Assembly: GCF_014648775.1 (NCBI RefSeq)
Contig: NZ_BMRT01000002.1
Location: 248,001-312,000, forward strand
Reading direction: 5' to 3'
Origin: Streptomyces abikoensis
Lineage (GTDB): Bacteria > Actinomycetota > Actinomycetes > Streptomycetales > Streptomycetaceae
DNA length: 64,000 bases
Positions 28,909 through 64,000 of this stretch are shown piece by piece. The notes under the pieces were generated by a model. That model had not been told where the DNA came from, searched no databases, and was given only the letters and a program-made list of their open reading frames with translations. Within the stretch, counting starts at the first letter, position 1. Each line of letters begins with the position of its first letter. Both the position numbers and the translations under genes were made by a program.

Positions 28909-29775
28909 ATGACCGCACCGCTCACCCGGACCCCCGAGGAGGGCACGGCGGCGCCGGTCGCCCACGCCCCCGGTCGCCCGGGCAGCCCCACCGCCTGGGC
29001 CGGCAGCTCCATGCTCGGCCAGGTACGGGTGCTCACCGGCAGATCCCTCCGGGCGATGGCCACCGACCCCGGCACGGTCCTGTTCGGCCTGATCCAGCCC
29101 GTGATCATCCTCTTCGTCCTCACCCAGGTCTTCAGCAAGATGGGCCACCCGCCCCACTTCCCCAAGGGCGTCAGCTACCTCGACTTCGTCCTGCCCGCCG
29201 TCCTCGTGGACAACGCGGTCCAGTCCGCCATGCAGAGCGGCGTCGGCCTCGTCGACGACCTCAAGAACGGCATCGTCGCCCGGCTGCGCTCCCTCCCCAT
29301 CCACCCCAGCTCGCTGCTCATCGCCCGCAGCATCTCCAGCCTCGTGCGCAGCGCGATCCAGGTCGTCATCATCCTGCTGCTGGGCATCACCGTGCTCGGC
29401 TACTCCCCCAAGGGCGGCGCGGGCGAACTCGCCGCCTCCGCCGGGCTGACGCTCTTCATCAGCTGGACGCTGGGGTGGGCGTTCATCGCGGCCGGCGCGT
29501 GGCTGCGGCGCGCCGAGCCCATGCAGAACCTCGCGATCATCGCCATCTTCCCCCTGATGTTCGCCTCCAGCGCCTATGTGCCCGTCGACGACCTGCCCGC
29601 CTGGCTCCGGGTGGTCGCCGAGGTCAACCCGCTGACCTACGCCATCGACGCCACGCGCGCCCTGGCCCTCGACGTGCCGGGCGCCGACGCCGCGCTGCCC
29701 GCGGTGCTCATCAGCGGCTTCATCGCCGTGGTGGGCGCCGTGGCGGCGGTGCTGGGGTTCCGGCGTCCGCTCTGA
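28909..29775 (+). CDS. fscTII: ABC-2 type permease, DrrB type
   Basis: 288 residues with about six membrane spans, among them LFGLIQPVIILFVLTQVF (after residue 60), VVIILLLGITVLGY, LFISWTLGWAFIAAGAWL, IIAIFPLMFASSAYVP and AALPAVLISGFIAVVGAVAAV. The segment RLRSLPIHPSSLLIAR after the second span is characteristic of DrrB-like permeases. It lies 60 bases after the ATPase with a GGAGA ribosome site, so the two form an operon for export and self-protection. Confidence 0.9.
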   Translation: MTAPLTRTPEEGTAAPVAHAPGRPGSPTAWAGSSMLGQVRVLTGRSLRAMATDPGTVLFGLIQPVIILFVLTQVFSKMGHPPHFPKGVSYLDFVLPAVLVDNAVQSAMQSGVGLVDDLKNGIVARLRSLPIHPSSLLIARSISSLVRSAIQVVIILLLGITVLGYSPKGGAGELAASAGLTLFISWTLGWAFIAAGAWLRRAEPMQNLAIIAIFPLMFASSAYVPVDDLPAWLRVVAEVNPLTYAIDATRALALDVPGADAALPAVLISGFIAVVGAVAAVLGFRRPL

Positions 29776-29787
29776 CGAGTCCTTCCT

Positions 29788-29817
29788 CTCACCTGCATAC
29801 GACTCACCTGCATACGA
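29788..29817. repeat. Perfect tandem 15-bp repeat
   Basis: CTCACCTGCATACGA occurs twice in direct succession, directly before the bidirectional hairpin. Confidence 0.8.
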
Positions 29818-29818
29818 C

Positions 29819-29850
29819 GCTGCCCGTACCGGGATTCCGGTACGGGCAGC
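29819..29850. terminator. Bidirectional terminator between exporter and PKS genes
   Basis: A perfect 14-bp stem (29819-29832/29837-29850, first arm GCTGCCCGTACCGG) with a four-base loop lies between the rightward permease stop and the leftward PKS stop. Confidence 0.85.
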
Positions 29851-29869
29851 GCGCTGTTCGGGGCTGGTG

Positions 29870-61261
<31,392 letters not shown>

Positions 61262-61316
61262 GGTGCTTGCTTCCTCCCAGTCCGGAAAAAGGGTGTTTTT
61301 CGACTGACTGGGCTTG

Positions 61317-64000
61317 TCAGGCGAGGCCGAGTTCTTTGTCGATGAGGTCGAACATCTCGTCGTCGGTCTCGGCGGCTTCGAGGTCGGAGGCGGCGGGGTC
61401 GGCGGCCGTGGGGTCCTCGGCCGTCGTGCCGTCGCCGTCGGCGTCGAGCTTCCACTGGAGTGACTTCAGGCGCTGGAGCAGCCGGGTGCGGGCCTCGCCG
61501 TCGAGTTCGCTCGCCGCCACGGCGGCTTCCAGGAGGCCGAGTTCGGTGAAGACGGGCGCGTCCCCGCCGGTGCCGTCGGCGCCGGGGGCGAGGTCGAGGC
61601 GTTCGCGGAGGTGGCGGACGAGGCCGAGCGGGGTCGGGTGGTCGAAGATCGCCGTGGTGGGCAGCCGCAGTCCGGTCTCGACGTTGAGCCGGTTGCGCAG
61701 TTCGACGGCGGTGAGCGAGGTCATTCCCAGGTCGAGGAAGCCGCGTTCGGCGTCGACGGCGTCGGCGGAGCCGTGGCCGAGGACGGTGGCGACGTGCCCG
61801 GCGACGAGCCGCAGCAGCAGGGCTTCCTGCTTCGCCGCGCTCAGCCCGGCCAGCCGTTCGGCGATCCCCGTCTCGCGGGCGCTGTCGCCGCCGCTGGCGG
61901 CGCGCCGCACGGGGGTGCGGACGAGGGCGCGCAGCAGCGGGGGGACGCCGGCGGGGGCGGAGGCGGCCAGGGCGCGCGGGTCGAGCCGGACCGGCACGAG
62001 GAGGGCGCGCTCGACGCCGGCGGCGGCGTCGAGCAGGTCCAGTCCGTGGCCGGTCGGCATGGGGAGCATGCCGGAGCGGGCGAAGCGGTCGAGGTCCACG
62101 TCGTCCAGGGTGGCCGTCAATCCACTCGATTCTTCCCAGTATCCCCACGCGAGGGACACGGCGGGCAGGTCCTGGGCGCGGCGGTGGTGGGCGAGGGCGT
62201 CGAGGAAGGCGCTGGCGGCGGCGTAGTTGGCCTGGGCCATGCCACCGGCGACGCCGGCGAAGGAGGAGAAGAGGACGAAGGCGGAGAGCCCGGCCTCGCG
62301 GGTGAGCTCGTGGAGGTGCCAGGCGGCGTCGGCCTTGGGCCGCAGCACCCGCTCGGCCTGTTCGGAGGTCAGGTTCTCCAGCAGTCCGTCGTCGAGGACG
62401 CCCGCGGCGTGGACGACGGCGGTCAGCGGGTGTTCGGCCGGGATCGCGGCCAGTACGCGGGCGAGGTCGGTGCGGTCGGCGGCGTCGCAGGCGACGACGG
62501 TGGCTTCCGCGCCCAGGGCGGCCAGTTCCTCGCGCAGCTCCCGGGCGCCGGGGGCGTCGGGGCCGCGGCGGCCGGTGAGGAGCAGGTGGCGGACGCCGTG
62601 CCGGGTGGCGAGGTGCCGGGCGACGTGACCGCCGAGCGTTCCCGTGCCACCGGTGATCAGCACGGTGCCCTCGCCGGTGGGGTTCCACTCCCACACGGGG
62701 GTGTCCGTGAGGTCGGCCGGGTCGGTGCGGACCAGGCGCGGGACGGTCACCGTGCCGCCGCGAACGGCCAGTTGGCTCTCCCCCGCCGCTTCGGCCGCGG
62801 CGAGGGCCGGGGCCAGGGCGGCGGTGGAGCGGTCGTCGCCGTCGAGGTCGGCGAGGACGAAGCGCCCGGGGTGCTCGGTCTGCGCGGAGCGCACCAGGCC
62901 CCACAGGGCGGCCTCGGCCGGGGCGGGCACCGCGTCGTCGGGTCCGGTGGCGACGGCGCCTTCGGTGACGAGGACGAGCCGGGAGCCGGCGAACCGCTCG
63001 TCGCCGAGCCAGGACTGGACGAGGGCGAGGCCGTCCCGGACCACCCGGTGGGCGGCCCCGGGCACGTCCTCGTCACGGCGCGCGTCGACACGCAGCAGGA
63101 CGGTCCGGGGTGCCGGCTCCCCGGCGTCGAGGGCCGCGCCGAGGGCGGCGAGGTCGGTGTACGCACGGACGGGCAGCCCGTTCACCGGGGCCGCGTCGCC
63201 GAGGACGGCGAAGTCCCCGGACTCCGGCGCCGCTTCGAGGGCCAGCGGCGTCCAGTTCACCCGGTGGAGGGCGTCGTACCGTGCCCGGCTCGTGGTGGTG
63301 AGCCGGTCGGCGGCGAGCTCCCGCGTCGTCACGGCCTCGACGACGGCCACGGGCGCGCCCGTGGTGTCCCACGCGGTCAGCGACAGCGTGGCGTCGTCGC
63401 CCGCCGGGGCGAGCCGCACCCGGAGGCGGTCGGCGCCGGTGGCGAGGACCGTGGCGCCCCGCCAGTCGGACGGGAGCGCGGGCGTGCCCTCGGGGTCGCG
63501 GAGGGTGAGGAGCGCCTGGAGGAGGGCCGGGTGGAGGCGGAAGCCGGGGGCGCCCGCCCGGTCCTCGTCGGCCAGGGCGACCTCGGCGTACAGCTCGCCG
63601 TCGCCCTGCCAGAGCGCGCGGACCGTGCGGAACGCCGGCCCGTGGTCGTGGCCGTGGGCGGCGAGCGTGTCGAGGAGGGCGTCGAGGTCGACCGGGCGGG
63701 CGGCCGTGGGCGGCCAGGTGACGGGCGCCGGGGCGGCGGGGGCGGCCGGTCCTGCGGTCAGGGTGCCGGTGGCGTTCCGCGTCCACGGCGCGTCCGTGCC
63801 GCCCGGGCGCGTGTGCACGGTGACCGGGCGCCGCCCGTCGCCGTCCGGCGCGCCGACGGCCACCTGGACGTCGGTGGCGCCCTGCCCGGCCAGGGCGACC
63901 GGCAGGTGTTCGGTGAGCTCGTGGACCGTCGCGGAGCCGGCCTCGTCGCCCGCGCGCACGGCCCATTCGAGCAGGAGTGTGCCGGGGACGACGGCGGAGC
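61317..64000 (-). CDS. fscB: Polyene PKS C-terminal end: (DH*)-KR-ACP (FscB type, partial)
   Basis: The frame is open to the window edge; 893 residues plus the stop are visible. The first residues ([19 protein letters not shown]) are already inside a DH domain. The second DH motif reads [13 protein letters not shown] where active domains here have [11 protein letters not shown]: catalytic Asp becomes Gln and His becomes Thr, so the DH is probably inactive. The KR ([15 protein letters not shown]) has LDD and Ser/Tyr but YAAAS instead of YAAxN. The ACP serine lies in [14 protein letters not shown] coiled C-terminal docking tail ending [15 protein letters not shown] leads to FscC, 55 bases downstream. 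In candicidin numbering this is module 4, whose product keeps the hydroxyl used for lactone closure. Confidence 0.92.
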   Translation of the reverse strand, partial: SAVVPGTLLLEWAVRAGDEAGSATVHELTEHLPVALAGQGATDVQVAVGAPDGDGRRPVTVHTRPGGTDAPWTRNATGTLTAGPAAPAAPAPVTWPPTAARPVDLDALLDTLAAHGHDHGPAFRTVRALWQGDGELYAEVALADEDRAGAPGFRLHPALLQALLTLRDPEGTPALPSDWRGATVLATGADRLRVRLAPAGDDATLSLTAWDTTGAPVAVVEAVTTRELAADRLTTTSRARYDALHRVNWTPLALEAAPESGDFAVLGDAAPVNGLPVRAYTDLAALGAALDAGEPAPRTVLLRVDARRDEDVPGAAHRVVRDGLALVQSWLGDERFAGSRLVLVTEGAVATGPDDAVPAPAEAALWGLVRSAQTEHPGRFVLADLDGDDRSTAALAPALAAAEAAGESQLAVRGGTVTVPRLVRTDPADLTDTPVWEWNPTGEGTVLITGGTGTLGGHVARHLATRHGVRHLLLTGRRGPDAPGARELREELAALGAEATVVACDAADRTDLARVLAAIPAEHPLTAVVHAAGVLDDGLLENLTSEQAERVLRPKADAAWHLHELTREAGLSAFVLFSSFAGVAGGMAQANYAAASAFLDALAHHRRAQDLPAVSLAWGYWEESSGLTATLDDVDLDRFARSGMLPMPTGHGLDLLDAAAGVERALLVPVRLDPRALAASAPAGVPPLLRALVRTPVRRAASGGDSARETGIAERLAGLSAAKQEALLLRLVAGHVATVLGHGSADAVDAERGFLDLGMTSLTAVELRNRLNVETGLRLPTTAIFDHPTPLGLVRHLRERLDLAPGADGTGGDAPVFTELGLLEAAVAASELDGEARTRLLQRLKSLQWKLDADGDGTTAEDPTAADPAASDLEAAETDDEMFDLIDKELGLA

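Overview
The window is very GC-rich, with Streptomyces-type codon use, GTG/TTG starts and overlapping gene ends. It comes from an actinomycete, most likely a Streptomyces. It carries the central part of an aromatic heptaene polyene macrolide cluster whose gene content and order match my recollection of the FR-008/candicidin (fsc) cluster. fsc symbols are homology-based labels from memory; no search was run.

Layout. 1-4345: flanking genes. These are the end of an ABC-type exporter permease, an FAD monooxygenase read leftward, a small secreted protein, and a two-gene operon of a DUF4956 membrane protein and a VTC-type polyphosphate polymerase domain protein. 4520-14117: four regulators read leftward, one PAS-LuxR protein (PimM/FscRI type) and three large LAL regulators (FscRII-RIV type). 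The most upstream LAL gene has a TTA codon. 14448-26586: a tightly packed rightward operon. It encodes a mycosaminyltransferase, an aminotransferase, a P450, a ferredoxin, a type II thioesterase, 4-amino-4-deoxychorismate synthase (PabAB), and the starter PKS (CoA ligase-ACP-KS-AT-ACP). 26756-27625: a leftward PrmC/HemK-like methyltransferase that I do not recall in the candicidin cluster. 27823-29775: a DrrA/DrrB-type ABC exporter. 29870-64000: leftward PKS genes. One is a complete 10,463-residue, six-module protein (FscC type); the other is the C-terminal end of the preceding protein (FscB type), cut by the window edge.

How it works together. PabAB makes the precursor of p-aminobenzoate. 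The CoA ligase domain of the starter PKS activates p-aminobenzoate, and the KR-less first module keeps the aryl ketone. The FscB-type end has a substituted dehydratase active site, so it should leave the hydroxyl that later closes the lactone. The six FscC modules all carry malonyl-type AT, DH and KR domains and build six of the seven conjugated double bonds. The P450 and its ferredoxin should oxidise a ring methyl to carboxyl. The aminotransferase and glycosyltransferase make and attach mycosamine, and the ABC pair should export the product.

Most interesting points: (i) exactly two consecutive FscC modules lack the LDD motif of B-type ketoreductases, and they map to the two bonds reported as Z (28Z,30Z) in aromatic heptaenes; (ii) the PrmC-like enzyme is a candidate N-methyltransferase for the aromatic amine; (iii) a fossil docking-domain pair is fused inside FscC; (iv) two of the three LAL regulators have damaged ATP-binding loops.
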